A stretch of 64,000 nt of DNA from CAVQCX01 sp963775335 (GCA_963775335.1 CAVZIJ010000003.1:1984001-2048000); one strand, 5' to 3'; shown: positions 25,009-34,384, counted from the first letter of the stretch. Made by a program: numbers and translations. The notes: a model not told the origin generated them from the sequence alone.

Positions 25009-25203
25009 GTGAAATTGGAGCTTAAAGCGAGCGTGGCCCCTTTACCCCCTGGGCGGGGCATCAAGCGCTTGGGCCGCGCGATCGACCGGTTCTTCGGCGG
25101 CCCGCGCGACGAGCCCGCCGAGGCCCCGCCACCGCCCGGCGCAACCCGCGGGGAACTGCTCAAGTCGCTCTATTGGAAAGCCCACAAGGACCGGGGACGG
25201 TGA
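25009..25203 (+). CDS. Small basic hypothetical protein
   Basis: About 64 aa from a GTG at 25009 (a TTG at 24988 is possible). Pro-rich and basic, with GIKRLGRAIDRFFGGP and a C-terminal LLKSLYWKAHKDRGR helix. High GC marks the return to backbone. Its stop overlaps the thioredoxin start (GTGA), which is the main support for it being real. No recognised family. Confidence 0.5.
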   Translation: MKLELKASVAPLPPGRGIKRLGRAIDRFFGGPRDEPAEAPPPPGATRGELLKSLYWKAHKDRGR

Positions 25204-25712
25204 GCAGAGGCTGGTCGCTCGCCGCCCTGGGCCTGCTGCTGGCCCTGGGGATCGGCGCCGGACTCTGGGCGCTTCGGCCCGGGATCGCGTTCCAGGACCC
25301 TCCTTCCGGCACCAGCTTTCAGGCGATCGACGGTCGCAAGATCAGCTTGGCCGCACTCCGGGGTCACCCGGTGCTCGTCAATTTCTGGTCCACGAGCTGT
25401 CAGCCGTGTATCGAGGAGATGCCCCTGCTGGCGCAGCTCTACCGGCGCTGGTCCGCCAAGGGCCTGGAAGTGATCGGTGTCGCCGCCCCCTATGACCGCC
25501 CGGACGATGTCGTGGCGCTGGCCAGACAGGAAGCGATCCCCTACCCTGTGGCGCTGGATCTGACGGGAGCGGCCGCACAGGCGTTTGGCGGCATCCATGC
25601 CACCCCCACCAGCTTCCTGATCGGCCCCGGGGGTCACGTCCGCCTTCGCATGCAGGGCCCCTTGGACGTCCCCGGGACGCAGCGCGAGATCGCCGCAATG
25701 CTTCAGGAGTAG
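25200..25712 (+). CDS. TlpA-like membrane-anchored thioredoxin
   Basis: 170 aa from the GTG overlapping the previous stop. An uncleaved or cleaved N-terminal hydrophobic segment (about 7-27) is followed by a TlpA/DsbE-like fold: VLVNFWSTSCQPCIEEMPLL with the CxxC pair, and cis-Pro in HATPTSFLI. It probably acts as a periplasmic disulfide reductant. hemJ starts five bases after its stop, so they form an operon; a link to haem or cytochrome assembly is a reasonable guess. Confidence 0.87.
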   Translation: MSRGWSLAALGLLLALGIGAGLWALRPGIAFQDPPSGTSFQAIDGRKISLAALRGHPVLVNFWSTSCQPCIEEMPLLAQLYRRWSAKGLEVIGVAAPYDRPDDVVALARQEAIPYPVALDLTGAAAQAFGGIHATPTSFLIGPGGHVRLRMQGPLDVPGTQREIAAMLQE

Positions 25713-25717
25713 ACACG

Positions 25718-26149
25718 ATGTGGCTCAAAGCCTTCCACCTGATCTTCATGGTCACCTGGTTCTCGGGACTCTTCTACCTGCCCCGGCTGTTCGTCTACCA
25801 CGCCATGTGCGAGGACAGGTTCACCATCGAGCGGTTCAAGATCATGGAGCGCAAGCTCTATTACGGGATCACCACGCCGGGTGCAGTGCTGACCCTGGTG
25901 TTCGGCGTCTGGATGCTGGTGGACTACGCCTGGGCCGCCTACGGGTCCACCCACTGGCTGCACATCAAGCTGGGCCTGATCGTGCTGCTGCTGGGCTACC
26001 ACCTGTACTGCGGCAAGCTGCTCGCGGACTTCAAGGCGGAGCGCAACACCCGCAGCCACCGCTGGTACCGATGGTTCAATGAGGCGCCCGTGGTGTTCCT
26101 GGTGGCAATCGTGCTGCTGGCCGTGGTCGGGCGGGCCCACGGCTGGTAG
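25718..26149 (+). CDS. hemJ: Protoporphyrinogen oxidase HemJ
   Basis: Inner-membrane enzyme converting protoporphyrinogen IX to protoporphyrin IX. 143 aa with four membrane helices. The HemJ signature is clear: AFHLIFMVTWFSGLFYLPRLFVYH with His7 and His28, and HIKLGLIVLLLGYHLYCG. Length is typical (about 140-150 aa). A CopD-family copper protein is the alternative, but the N-terminal motif is specific to HemJ. A second, unrelated enzyme for the same step (HemG) is encoded at 57048. Confidence 0.9.
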   Translation: MWLKAFHLIFMVTWFSGLFYLPRLFVYHAMCEDRFTIERFKIMERKLYYGITTPGAVLTLVFGVWMLVDYAWAAYGSTHWLHIKLGLIVLLLGYHLYCGKLLADFKAERNTRSHRWYRWFNEAPVVFLVAIVLLAVVGRAHGW

Positions 26150-27088
26150 GCGCCGGGCCGAAAAATGCGCGCGATCTTGTGTACCGTTCCGCGCGCCTCA
26201 GAGCCGCTGGAGTGGGTCTGTCAGCGGGCTTCACTGAGGGTTGGAGCCTCAGTCCCCGCGCCTAGCAGTGACGGTCGGCCGCAGGGGTGAGGCGGAAAAG
26301 AGGAATGTCCCCCTTCATCCACCCGCTGACTAATCGCCGCTTTGACGGCAGGTCGGAGCATAGGGACTCTGCGACTCGACACAGACCGCTCGGCAGGACC
26401 GCCGGATGCCTATCCTTGCGGGACTGGCGGCGTCAAGCTCACCCCCGGCGCAACTGGGGAGGAGGGGCTCCGGATGAGCTCGGCCTCAGCCGACTGGCGG
26501 TCATTAGGGTAACTCCCACCTTGACCGATTCCCGCCCGAGGGCTATTCAGTTACTGGTGGGGCCATCGAGTGTCTGACGCTTCACGGAAGGTGCCATGAC
26601 CTCGCAGCGTCTGGGGCTCCGTGGGGGCAGGCTGGCGTGTTGCTGCGGCATCGGAGCAACAACCGGGTTACAGCGATTTGAGCGCGCTAGTGCGCCGGCA
26701 TTATGAAGAATGCGGGGCTCGTCGGCATGGAGTGGTCTTTGGTGTTGCGAGCGACCGAAAACTACCGGTTCTTTCCTGCCGGGGGGAACGTCCGTGTTCT
26801 GTTTCCCTGGGGGGGAAGTCCGTGTTTTAGCGTTCTGGCACCCAACCAAGTCCCCCAAGCGCTGATCAGCCGGTTTGCGAATTCCGGCGAGAGGCGCCTT
26901 CGAGCTCGTGGTCGGTGCCGATGATACACGGCCCGCGAAGCGCTCGCCAGCCGAACCCGCTTCAGATCCTTACAGGGTACGCCCGATTACAGAGCCGCCT
27001 TTGTCGCCCCTAGGGCTCTTTAGGAGTCCGCCAGAGCGGAGGACACTGGTCGTCGCCGACGACCGTATAAGTAGGAGGAGTGCAGAAC
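26150..27088. other. Long intergenic region
   Basis: About 940 bp with no credible gene. It contains a 7-bp hairpin (ACTGAGG/CCTCAGT, 26233-26253) and two close copies of GGGGGGAA-GTCCGTGTT near 26777 and 26812. The sqr ribosome site TAGGAGGAG ends it at 27080. Confidence 0.4.
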
Positions 27089-28522
27089 ATGTCGAAGACG
27101 ATCATTCTAGGCGCCGGTTTCGCTGGCCAGTATGCAGCACTGATTCTGCAAGATGCCTTGAAGGGGAAGGGTGACCACGAAATCGTGGTCGTCAATCCCA
27201 TACCCAAATTCACGTACATTCCGTCGATGATCTGGGTCGCCATTGGCCAGATCGAGCCGGAAAAGGCCCAGTTCGATCTGAAGCCTGTGTACGACCGACT
27301 CGGCATCTCCTTTGTTCAGGGCCTTGCCACCGAGGTGCATCCGGACGAGCAGTACGTGGTCGTGGAGCCGCGGGGAACCGGAAGCAAGGAACCTGTGCGG
27401 CTCAGTTACGATTACCTCATCAATGCCACGGGTCCGCACCTCAATTTCGATGCGACGCCGGGGCTCGGGCCCGAGAAGGGCCATACCTACTCCATTTGCA
27501 CTCCGGACCACGCTAAGCAGACCGCTAAGCGTTATTTGGAGCTTGTGGAGGAGCTGAAGAAGGGCCGGCGCGCCACCATCGTGATCGGTACGGGACACGG
27601 TAATTGCACCTGTCAGGGGGCGGCGTTCGAATTTATATCCCTGGTTCACAACAACCTGGTCGACCGCGGGGTACGAGATCGGGTCGACCTGAAGTGGATC
27701 TCCAACGAGCCGTGCCCCGGTGACTTTGGGATCGATGGCTTCGAGGCCCAGATGGGGTCGGTGATGTTTACGTCCGAGGACCTTGCCCAGGCCGTCTTCA
27801 CTGACTACGGCATCCAATGGCAGGTGAAAAGCCATGTGCACAAAGTCGACGAGCACCGCATCTATACGGAGAACACAGAGGGCGAGTATGGGGAGATCCC
27901 TTACGACTTCGCCATGCTCATTCCTCCGTTTCGGGGAAAGCCGATACGTTATCTCGACCGGGAAGGGAAGGACCTGTCCGAAACGCTGCTTAACCCGGCC
28001 GGCTTCATGAAGGTGGATGCGGTCTACGGCAAGCCCTATGCGGAGCTGGGGGCGCAGGACTGGCCCTCCAAATACCAGAACCAGACCTACAAGAACATAT
28101 TCGCGGTGGGCATCGCCTTCGCACCACCGGGCTGCATGTCCAAACCCTGTGTTTCAACCCATGGAACACCCATCAGCCCGGCAATTCCTCGCACCGGCTA
28201 TACCTCCGAGCTGACCGGAAAGGCGGCGGCGTTGAACGTTGCGGAGATGATCCAGGGGCGCGAGCCTTGCTTCTCGGCGTCCCTTAGCGAAACCGCCGGC
28301 ATGTGCATCGCCTCCATGAAAAACTCCTGGACCAAGGGCGCGGCGGCGGTGATCGGCATCTACCCTATCGTCCGTAACCGGCAGCTCTACCCGGAAAGCG
28401 GCCGAGACACAGGGGGAACCACGTTGGAGATGGGTCTTGCCGGTGCCTGGCTCAAGAAGGGCCTTCATCACGCGTTCCTTTACAAGCTGAGCGCCAAGCC
28501 CATGTGGAAGCACATTCCCTGA
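27089..28522 (+). CDS. sqr: Sulfide:quinone oxidoreductase
   Basis: Peripheral membrane flavoprotein passing electrons from sulfide to quinone. 477 aa from the ATG at 27089 (TAGGAGGAG eight bases upstream). FAD-binding start TIILGAGFAGQYAAL, second nucleotide motif ATIVIGTGHG, and redox cysteines in GNCTCQGAAF and PPGCMSKPC. Longer than the usual 400-430 aa, so one of the larger SQR types. The C-terminal amphipathic region (WLKKGLHHAFLYKLSAKPMW) fits membrane docking. It indicates sulfide oxidation or detoxification. A small conserved-looking ORF follows at 28536. Confidence 0.9.
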   Translation: MSKTIILGAGFAGQYAALILQDALKGKGDHEIVVVNPIPKFTYIPSMIWVAIGQIEPEKAQFDLKPVYDRLGISFVQGLATEVHPDEQYVVVEPRGTGSKEPVRLSYDYLINATGPHLNFDATPGLGPEKGHTYSICTPDHAKQTAKRYLELVEELKKGRRATIVIGTGHGNCTCQGAAFEFISLVHNNLVDRGVRDRVDLKWISNEPCPGDFGIDGFEAQMGSVMFTSEDLAQAVFTDYGIQWQVKSHVHKVDEHRIYTENTEGEYGEIPYDFAMLIPPFRGKPIRYLDREGKDLSETLLNPAGFMKVDAVYGKPYAELGAQDWPSKYQNQTYKNIFAVGIAFAPPGCMSKPCVSTHGTPISPAIPRTGYTSELTGKAAALNVAEMIQGREPCFSASLSETAGMCIASMKNSWTKGAAAVIGIYPIVRNRQLYPESGRDTGGTTLEMGLAGAWLKKGLHHAFLYKLSAKPMWKHIP

Positions 28523-28535
28523 CGGAGAGACAGCC

Positions 28536-28676
28536 ATGCGCTACATTCTCACTAAATCTGACAAGCGCCGTCAGATGAGCATTCTCCTGCAGCTCTGGCG
28601 AGTGTCGGTGCTGTCTCTTCGATTCATGAAGCTCACGCGTCAAGGCTCCTGCAAACGGGTCCAGCGAGCCACCTGA
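28536..28676 (+). CDS. 46-aa small protein downstream of sqr
   Basis: Starts 13 bp after the sqr stop with GGAGAGA upstream. Sequence begins MRYILTKSDKRRQ and continues with an amphipathic helix (SILLQLWRVSVLSLRFMKL), then a basic tail. The clear ribosome site and close coupling to sqr suggest a real gene, perhaps a membrane-associated accessory. No known family is recalled. Confidence 0.5.
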   Translation: MRYILTKSDKRRQMSILLQLWRVSVLSLRFMKLTRQGSCKRVQRAT

Positions 28677-28757
28677 AACCGCGCGGTGTGGGATAGTGCG
28701 ACGTCGAGGTCCATTCACGGCGGCCTGCGGGGCTATCCGGCCCCGCGGGGGGTCCGC

Positions 28758-28860
28758 GCTCTTGGGGTCACGTTCTTGGGGTCAGGTCTCGTAGCGTAGC
28801 ATCCTCGGGATAGCGCGGGTCGGCTATTTCGGGTCAGAGCAAAATCTGACTTTCGCGTTA
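28758..28860. repeat. GGGGTCA-type repeats and hairpin
   Basis: CTTGGGGTCA occurs at 28761 and 28776, and GTCAGA...TCTGAC forms a hairpin near 28832-28850. A related GGGGGTCAGGCCTG lies near 30650. Such GGGGTCAG elements are common between genes in gammaproteobacteria, often with REP-type transposases; none is present here. Confidence 0.4.
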
Positions 28861-28899
28861 GGTGGACGTTTCTGGGCGACCCAATTACCACCCGGATCG

Positions 28900-29394
28900 A
28901 TGGCCGACATACGCCCAGAGCCCGCCTCCGACAACGACTTCCTGGCCGAGCACGCGGCCCTGCTGATCTGCAGCTACCGCTTGCGCACCGGCCGCGATCT
29001 GCTCGACCGCGGCCTGGCACCCCGAGAGGCGGCGCGGGCCCTGTACCATGCGGGGTTCGTTGTGCTCTCCCACAACACCGCGGCTGATCCCTTGTTTACC
29101 TATGCCAACCTGGCGGCCCAGGCGTGTTTCGAGCTTCCATGGCGGAAGATCGTCGGCATGCCCTCGCGCTACTCCGCCGCGCCCCTGGCGCGGGAGGCAC
29201 GGGCGCAGCTTCTCGAGACGGTGGCACACCAGGGGTATATCGACAATTACAGCGGCGTGCGCATCGCGAAGAGCGGCCGTCGTTTTCTGATCGAGCGCGC
29301 CACGGTATGGAACCTGAGGGAGGTCCCGTATCAAGGCCAGGCGGCGACCTTCTCCGCCTGGCGGGACCTCGACCGGTCCGACGGCTCTGCCTGA
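28900..29394 (+). CDS. MEKHLA-domain (PAS-like) protein
   Basis: 164 aa composed almost entirely of a MEKHLA domain, a PAS-related fold also found at the C-terminus of plant HD-ZIP III factors: LLICSYRLRTGRDLLDRG, GFVVLSHNTAADPLFTYANLAAQACFELPW, LPSRYSA-like, and GYIDNYSGVRIAKSGRRFLIERATVWNL. Stand-alone bacterial versions have no established biochemical role. No strong ribosome site; the ATG is at the domain start. Confidence 0.82.
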   Translation: MADIRPEPASDNDFLAEHAALLICSYRLRTGRDLLDRGLAPREAARALYHAGFVVLSHNTAADPLFTYANLAAQACFELPWRKIVGMPSRYSAAPLAREARAQLLETVAHQGYIDNYSGVRIAKSGRRFLIERATVWNLREVPYQGQAATFSAWRDLDRSDGSA

Positions 29395-29666
29395 GTCTCG
29401 GCCGGTCCGGGGCTGTTCGGTGGGGTGGTGTCTTACCCAACGGCGGTGCGGCCGGGTTTCGCCCGCGCCGGTCACCTGTTGGCTCTATGCGTCAGCTCGT
29501 CACCGGTTTTCCGGAACGGCCCGCCGGACGCGTACCGGGTCCTCGCGCGAGCGTCGGGCCTGCCCGGTGCTCATTGGATCAAGGTGCCGGGATGCTATCA
29601 TTCCGGTACTTCGGGCCTGTCCAGAGCAGGAAATGTTAACGGCCCGTTCAACCCCGGGGTTCTTCG

Positions 29667-30638
29667 ATGTATCGCAAAGAGATCAAGGTGCTCGACTGCA
29701 CCATCCGAGACGGTGGGCTGATCAACAACTACCAATTCACCGAGGAATTCGTGTGCGCGGTCTACAGGGCCACCTGCGAGGCGGGTGTCGACATCGTGGA
29801 GCTCGGCAAGCGCCTAGCGGAGAGCGACGTTTACCCCAGGGAGAAATTCGGCCCCTGCAACTTCTGCGACGAGGACGTGGTCAAGCGTATCGTGGGCTCC
29901 CACGAGTGTGAGAGCCCGCCCAAGGTCGCGGTAATGTTCGATGTCGGTCGGGTCGACATTGCCGGCCTTCCCCATGCCGACCACAGCCCGATAGACATGA
30001 TCCGCACCGCTTGCTACGTGCCGGACATCGACAAGGGGCTCGACCTGGTCAAGCGCTCCAAGGACCAAGGCTATCTCACCACCATCAACATCATGGCCGT
30101 TTCGGCCGCGATCGAAACCGAGCTGGTCGAAGCCCTGGGCCAAGTGAACGAGTCCCGGGAATGCGACTACCTATACCTCGTGGACAGCTACGGCGCCTTC
30201 TATTCCGAACAGGTCAGTGCCTACCTCGAGCTGTACAAGAAGCACGCCCCGAACAAAGAGCTCGGCTTTCACGGCCACAACAACCAGCAACTGGCCTTCT
30301 CCAACACCCAGCAGGCCATCATTGACGGGGTGAACCTCCTGGATGCCACCATCAACGGCATCGGCCGTGGCGCGGGCAACTGCAACCTGGAGCTGTTGCT
30401 GAACTTCCTCAAGAACCCGAAATTCGACGTTGCACCGCTGTACCGCACCATTCAGGAGCACTTCGTCCCCTTACGCAGGGAGATCGAGTGGGGCTTCAAC
30501 GATATCTACGGGATCAGCGGTCACCTCAACCAGCACCCGCGCGAGGCCATGAAGCTCAGGGGCAACAAGAAGATCCACGAGAACTGCTACGACTTCTACG
30601 TCGCTTCCACCCGGCACGACGACGGGAACCTCGTCTAA
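29667..30638 (+). CDS. DRE-TIM metallolyase (HMGL-like aldolase)
   Basis: 323 aa TIM barrel with the family signature CTIRDGG near the N-terminus, a conserved HGHNN metal-binding segment and GIGRGAGNCNLE. Related to 4-hydroxy-2-oxovalerate aldolase and homocitrate/isopropylmalate synthases; expected to catalyse metal-dependent C-C bond formation or cleavage through a pyruvate-type enolate. Substrate cannot be read from sequence and no pathway genes flank it. It lacks the C-terminal regulatory domain of isopropylmalate synthases. Confidence 0.85.
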   Translation: MYRKEIKVLDCTIRDGGLINNYQFTEEFVCAVYRATCEAGVDIVELGKRLAESDVYPREKFGPCNFCDEDVVKRIVGSHECESPPKVAVMFDVGRVDIAGLPHADHSPIDMIRTACYVPDIDKGLDLVKRSKDQGYLTTINIMAVSAAIETELVEALGQVNESRECDYLYLVDSYGAFYSEQVSAYLELYKKHAPNKELGFHGHNNQQLAFSNTQQAIIDGVNLLDATINGIGRGAGNCNLELLLNFLKNPKFDVAPLYRTIQEHFVPLRREIEWGFNDIYGISGHLNQHPREAMKLRGNKKIHENCYDFYVASTRHDDGNLV

Positions 30639-30832
30639 GATTCGAGCAAGGGGGTCAGGCCTGAATCATACTTAGGTCTTAACCCGCGGACTCCAAAGAC
30701 ATAAGAATCGGCCCGCGTTCTTCCAGCTCTGGCTTACCGGATCGAGAGGGTTGGAGCGAGAGCGGCACGATTGCTGCGGCCCGATCTACAATGTAGCGAG
30801 CAGCCAAACGCCAACAGGCACAGGAAGCAGCC

Positions 30833-31732
30833 ATGAAGCAGCCGAAAGTCGTTGAAACGCCGGTCGTGAGAAGGGCTCCGAGCGGGGCGGCGGAGGCATT
30901 TAAGAAGTGCTCGAAGGGTCTAGACGCACTCAGCTTTGGGGAAGCGATCGCTCGTGCGCGGCAGGCGGGCGTGGAGCGGGAGCTGCTCTTTGAGGCTTCG
31001 GCGCCACTGCGCAAGCTGATCGAGCAGGACAAAAAGGCGTTGAATGCGCTGAGAAAACTCGCCGAGGAGCGCAAGTCGAGGCTCAAAGGCCAGGCCTTGG
31101 GCATATACAGCCAGACCGGCGGGCGATTCCCAGAGTCGAGCTTCAATCTCTCGCCTGGCCTGCACGTCTTTGGACCGGCATTCGATCTTGATCGTCCAGG
31201 CCCTACCTCCGGCTCGCCCGCGGACGCGCAGGCGAATCGTGACACGGGAGAGGTGTTCGTCAACGTGCCCTACGATATCGATGCGCATGGTCTGCGTGCC
31301 GCGGCGGCCAGCATCGTGATGATCTTCCAGCCCAATGCAACCGGCACGCTCTCGATACGCCCTTACACCAAGTATGCGTATACCTGGTTGGTCGCGGGGC
31401 TGCATCTGTCCGCACACACCGAAGGGCGCCTGGTGATTACCGCTTCCCGCGCCGAGGACGGCCAGGTCCTCGACAGCCGAAGCATCACGCTGTGGGACCG
31501 AACCACGGAGAGCAACGTCCACTCGGAGGAAAGCGACGGCGTCGCCTGGCCGCCCGACTACCAGGTGAATTTTCTGGCGGAGCCAGGGCACAACTACCTG
31601 GTGGCGATCACAGCGGTCGTATCCGGCGATCAATCCGGCGACAAGTCTATCCTGTTCTTCCCGTCCTGGAGCATGTTCTCGGGATGCATTTCCGCGTCGG
31701 TCCCCTGGCTGGTCGCCGAGCTCCGGCTATGA
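30833..31732 (+). CDS. Hypothetical protein with beta-rich C-terminal domain
   Basis: 299 aa with AGGAAG before the ATG. N-terminal 90 residues are helical and basic (coiled-coil-like, about 50-85). The rest is beta-rich: EVFVNVPYDIDAHGLRAAAASIVMIF, YTKYAYTWLVAGLHLSAHTEGRLVI, NFLAEPGHNYLVAITAVVSG. No signal peptide or catalytic motif. The Tyr/Trp and Gly pattern recalls carbohydrate-binding or tail-fibre-like folds, but this is a guess. Confidence 0.65.
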   Translation: MKQPKVVETPVVRRAPSGAAEAFKKCSKGLDALSFGEAIARARQAGVERELLFEASAPLRKLIEQDKKALNALRKLAEERKSRLKGQALGIYSQTGGRFPESSFNLSPGLHVFGPAFDLDRPGPTSGSPADAQANRDTGEVFVNVPYDIDAHGLRAAAASIVMIFQPNATGTLSIRPYTKYAYTWLVAGLHLSAHTEGRLVITASRAEDGQVLDSRSITLWDRTTESNVHSEESDGVAWPPDYQVNFLAEPGHNYLVAITAVVSGDQSGDKSILFFPSWSMFSGCISASVPWLVAELRL

Positions 31733-32219
31733 TGGCTTCGCGCATCATCGCAGAGCCGCGCGCGGGAGGCCGGGCCATAGGGCGCCGCTCCTCAGAAACA
31801 GGGTCTCGCCCTGTAACATGCCCGACGAGACCAGCGGGTTTCGGGCCAGGTCTAGCGATGCGAAGGTTAGAGCCCGAACGAGCCTCGTGGCATTGCCGGG
31901 CGAACAACAAGGGAGAATTCTGTAGGCCCCGAGAAGGATGGGTCTCGGTAGGTCCGGTCCCGGGGGTACCGAATGCCAAGTAAACCTGTTGGTAGTCGCA
32001 ATGCAGTGCCGAGCACACAATGTTTTCTTCAGCGGCGGGATACTTCGAAGGCCAGGCCGTCCTGCTGCCTTTCCCGAGATGCGAGCCACCCGAGCGACGC
32101 ACCGCGGGCAAAGCCGGTGATCGCCACTGTTTGCCCTGATCTTCAGGCCTCTCGTCCCGGCTGAATATGCGGTGACAAGGGTCCCGATTACAGGTTTGCA
32201 ACGAAACAAGGAGACTACC
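31733..32219. other. Intergenic region
   Basis: About 490 bp without coding signal; open frames here have no ribosome site and no recognisable domain. Ends in AAGGAG before the small membrane protein gene. Confidence 0.35.
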
Positions 32220-32426
32220 GTGAACAAGAGTGGATTGCTGGTCGCCGGCATCGTCGGAGCCATCTTCGGATACTTGGTCGGTAACTTCGCACCTTTTCGC
32301 CACCCGGGCACTGTGTCGTTGCAGTCGGGCACCTATTGCTGCGATCGAATCGACATCAGTCAAAAGTGCGTCGTTAAAACGACCGCTTGTCCCGCCGACA
32401 AGCCGATTACGGTCTTGGTTCCGTAA
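32220..32426 (+). CDS. Small membrane protein
   Basis: 68 aa from a GTG with AAGGAG eight bases upstream. One glycine-zipper helix (LLVAGIVGAIFGYLVGNF, about 5-22), then a 45-residue periplasmic tail with four Cys (YCCDRI, KCVV, TACPA) that may form two disulfides. No named family recognised. Confidence 0.62.
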   Translation: MNKSGLLVAGIVGAIFGYLVGNFAPFRHPGTVSLQSGTYCCDRIDISQKCVVKTTACPADKPITVLVP

Positions 32427-32732
32427 CGATATCGGTGGCTCGCGCGGGCCCGCGGGGTCGAGTGTTGCGATGCAACATTTCGGCGCGGATCGATGAACCG
32501 CGAGCCGAGTAAGGCGGGACCGGTGCGATTCCTTCCTCACCGCGCTCTACGCAACCGGGAGATGTGGGACTGGTCAAGGGATTGTTGAAAATCGAACCTT
32601 ATCCGCCACCGACATCAGTCCCAGTAGCCGGAAACGCTGGGCGCGGGCGGGCGGAATAGGCCGGAGTCGCGTGATGCCACATTACGAGGGCCAGTGCGGG
32701 CGCTTCCAATGTCAGAGCCCCCTCTTTCAGAC

Positions 32733-33530
32733 TCACCTGCTTCCGCCCGGCGGGGAGCCGAGCAAACGCGTCGCCTCGGGCTCGATCGTCCGATAGGCCT
32801 GCGCCAGTCGCGCTGCCCAGGCCGCGGCCTCCTCCGCCGACCGAATCCCGTCCTGGCGAATCTCGATCAGGACACAGGGTAAGCCGCGGGCCTCCCCATG
32901 CTCCGGAATCGTGTGATCGAATTCGTCTTCGACAGCGTACGGCTCGTTGTGTCCGACGGTGAATTCGCCGCTTCGGGTCAGCGCCCCGAGAAGCAAGGTG
33001 GCGAGCCGCCGATCGCGCCCATGGGAGACGCCGACATGCCAGGGCCTCGGGCGCCGCCCCAGGATCGGGGCGAAGCTGTGAATGCTGAGCAGCAGACTCG
33101 GTCTCCGGGACCGGGCGTCGAGCAGCCGACCGATGGCTCGATGGTAGGGGCGGAACAGCGCATCGATGCGCATCTCTCTCTGGCCGAGGGTAAGCCCGCG
33201 GTTGCCAGGGACCGGCACGCCGGCACTCTGCTCCGGAATGGATTCGGCGCTACGCAGCGGGCGATTGCAGTCGACGACGAGGCGAGAGTAGCCGCTCAGC
33301 ACCAAGGGGGCGTCGAGCAGCTCCGAAAGATTGCGCGCCACCGCGGCCGCGCCCGGGTCCCAAGCGATGTGATCCGTGAGCAGGGCGGCGTCCAGCCCCA
33401 GGGTGCCGAGGCGTCGGGGGACCCGATTGGACGCGTGATCGCACACGAGCACTGCGCTGGCAGAGCCGTCGGCGTTCACCGTCTCGAAGGGCGGGGGCTC
33501 GTCGGGGTCCAGCAATCCACGAGGCTTCAT
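32733..33530 (-). CDS. N-formylglutamate amidohydrolase family protein
   Basis: 265 aa. Metal-dependent hydrolase fold with VLVCDHASNRVP at the start, DHIAWDPGAAAVARNLSELL, LLLSIHSFAPIL and VLIEIRQDGI. Family members release formate from N-formylglutamate in histidine breakdown, but many stand-alone copies like this have unknown substrates and no hut genes are adjacent. A MITE-derived sequence sits immediately before the start codon. It is downstream of the transglutaminase gene with a 32-bp gap. Confidence 0.87.
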   Translation of the reverse strand: MKPRGLLDPDEPPPFETVNADGSASAVLVCDHASNRVPRRLGTLGLDAALLTDHIAWDPGAAAVARNLSELLDAPLVLSGYSRLVVDCNRPLRSAESIPEQSAGVPVPGNRGLTLGQREMRIDALFRPYHRAIGRLLDARSRRPSLLLSIHSFAPILGRRPRPWHVGVSHGRDRRLATLLLGALTRSGEFTVGHNEPYAVEDEFDHTIPEHGEARGLPCVLIEIRQDGIRSAEEAAAWAARLAQAYRTIEPEATRLLGSPPGGSR

Positions 33531-33532
33531 CC

Positions 33533-33560
33533 GGCTCAGAAAAATGTCAACAGCCCCTAG
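33533..33560 (-). mobile_element. Solo MITE end
   Basis: Minus strand CTAGGGGCTGTTGACA plus the next 12 bases match the left end of the MITE at 45851 in 26 of 28 positions. Only this end remains. It fills almost all of the gap between the transglutaminase stop and the amidohydrolase start. Confidence 0.65.
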
Positions 33561-33562
33561 CG

Positions 33563-34384
33563 CTAGGGCCCCGGCTGACCCGTCACTTCATCGGTCCACA
33601 CGCGGAAGCTCTTGAGCAGGTTCGGACCGAAGGTGTTGCTGATCGGCACGTCCGCGGCATCGCGGCCCTGGGCGATCAGCACCCGTCCGACCCGCGGTAT
33701 GTTGTTGCGCGGATCAAAGGTGTGCCAGCGTCCGCCGAGGTATGCCTCGAACCAGGCAGAGAAATCCATGGGATCGGCAGAGGCGGGAACCCGGATATCG
33801 CCCAGGTACCCTGTGCAGTAACGTGCTGGAATATTCATGCACCGACAAAAGGCGATTGCCAGGTGAGTGTAGTCTCGACACACGCCCATGCGCTCGTTGA
33901 AGGCCTCGAGGGCCGTCCTGGTCGCGCGGGCATGCTGGTAGCCGAAGGCAAGATGCCCGTGGACGAAATCGCAGATCGCCTTGACGCGAGGCCACCCGAG
34001 GGGCGTGTGTCCGAATAGGGCCCAGGCCGTTTCGGAAAGACGATCGGTCTCGCAATAGCGGCTCCCGAGCAGAAACACCAGCGTCTCCGCGGGCAAGTCC
34101 TCCACGGCGTGCTGGGGGGCCCAGCCGTCGACCACGTCCGGCGCCCCGCTGTCACGGATGAGAGCATCGGTGGAAATCCGGATATCGCCCGGCGGCGCGA
34201 CGATACGGGTGCACCAATTCCCGAACCCGTCGCGGTAGGCCGTGATCGGCGTCGGCGGGTTAGTGATGATGTGGTCTGGAATGAGGACATCGGAGACGCG
34301 CGTATAATGGATATTCAGCATAAGGATCATCGGTGTCGGCTGCGGACACTCGTAGACCAGCTCGTATCCGACCCGAATCTGCAT
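33563..34384 (-). CDS. Transglutaminase-like cysteine protease
   Basis: 273 aa with an N-terminal beta domain (LVYECPQPTPMILMLN) and a transglutaminase core: catalytic Cys in RMGVCRDYTHLA, then MDFSAWFEAYLGGRWHTFDPRNN and IGRGRDAADV-like end. The usual catalytic His position (DF-H-AW) is Ser here; the nearby GRWHTFD supplies a His. Such proteins hydrolyse or crosslink peptides, and related genes often accompany circularly permuted ATP-grasp operons, which are absent here. Confidence 0.85.
   Translation of the reverse strand: MQIRVGYELVYECPQPTPMILMLNIHYTRVSDVLIPDHIITNPPTPITAYRDGFGNWCTRIVAPPGDIRISTDALIRDSGAPDVVDGWAPQHAVEDLPAETLVFLLGSRYCETDRLSETAWALFGHTPLGWPRVKAICDFVHGHLAFGYQHARATRTALEAFNERMGVCRDYTHLAIAFCRCMNIPARYCTGYLGDIRVPASADPMDFSAWFEAYLGGRWHTFDPRNNIPRVGRVLIAQGRDAADVPISNTFGPNLLKSFRVWTDEVTGQPGP

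Noticed and set aside
26287..26924. Several short ORFs in the hemJ-sqr gap
   Set aside because: No ribosome sites, overlapping frames, no recognisable protein features.
31647..32540. Minus-strand 297-codon ORF
   Set aside because: Overlaps the end of a better plus-strand gene and the small membrane protein; composition is not protein-like.
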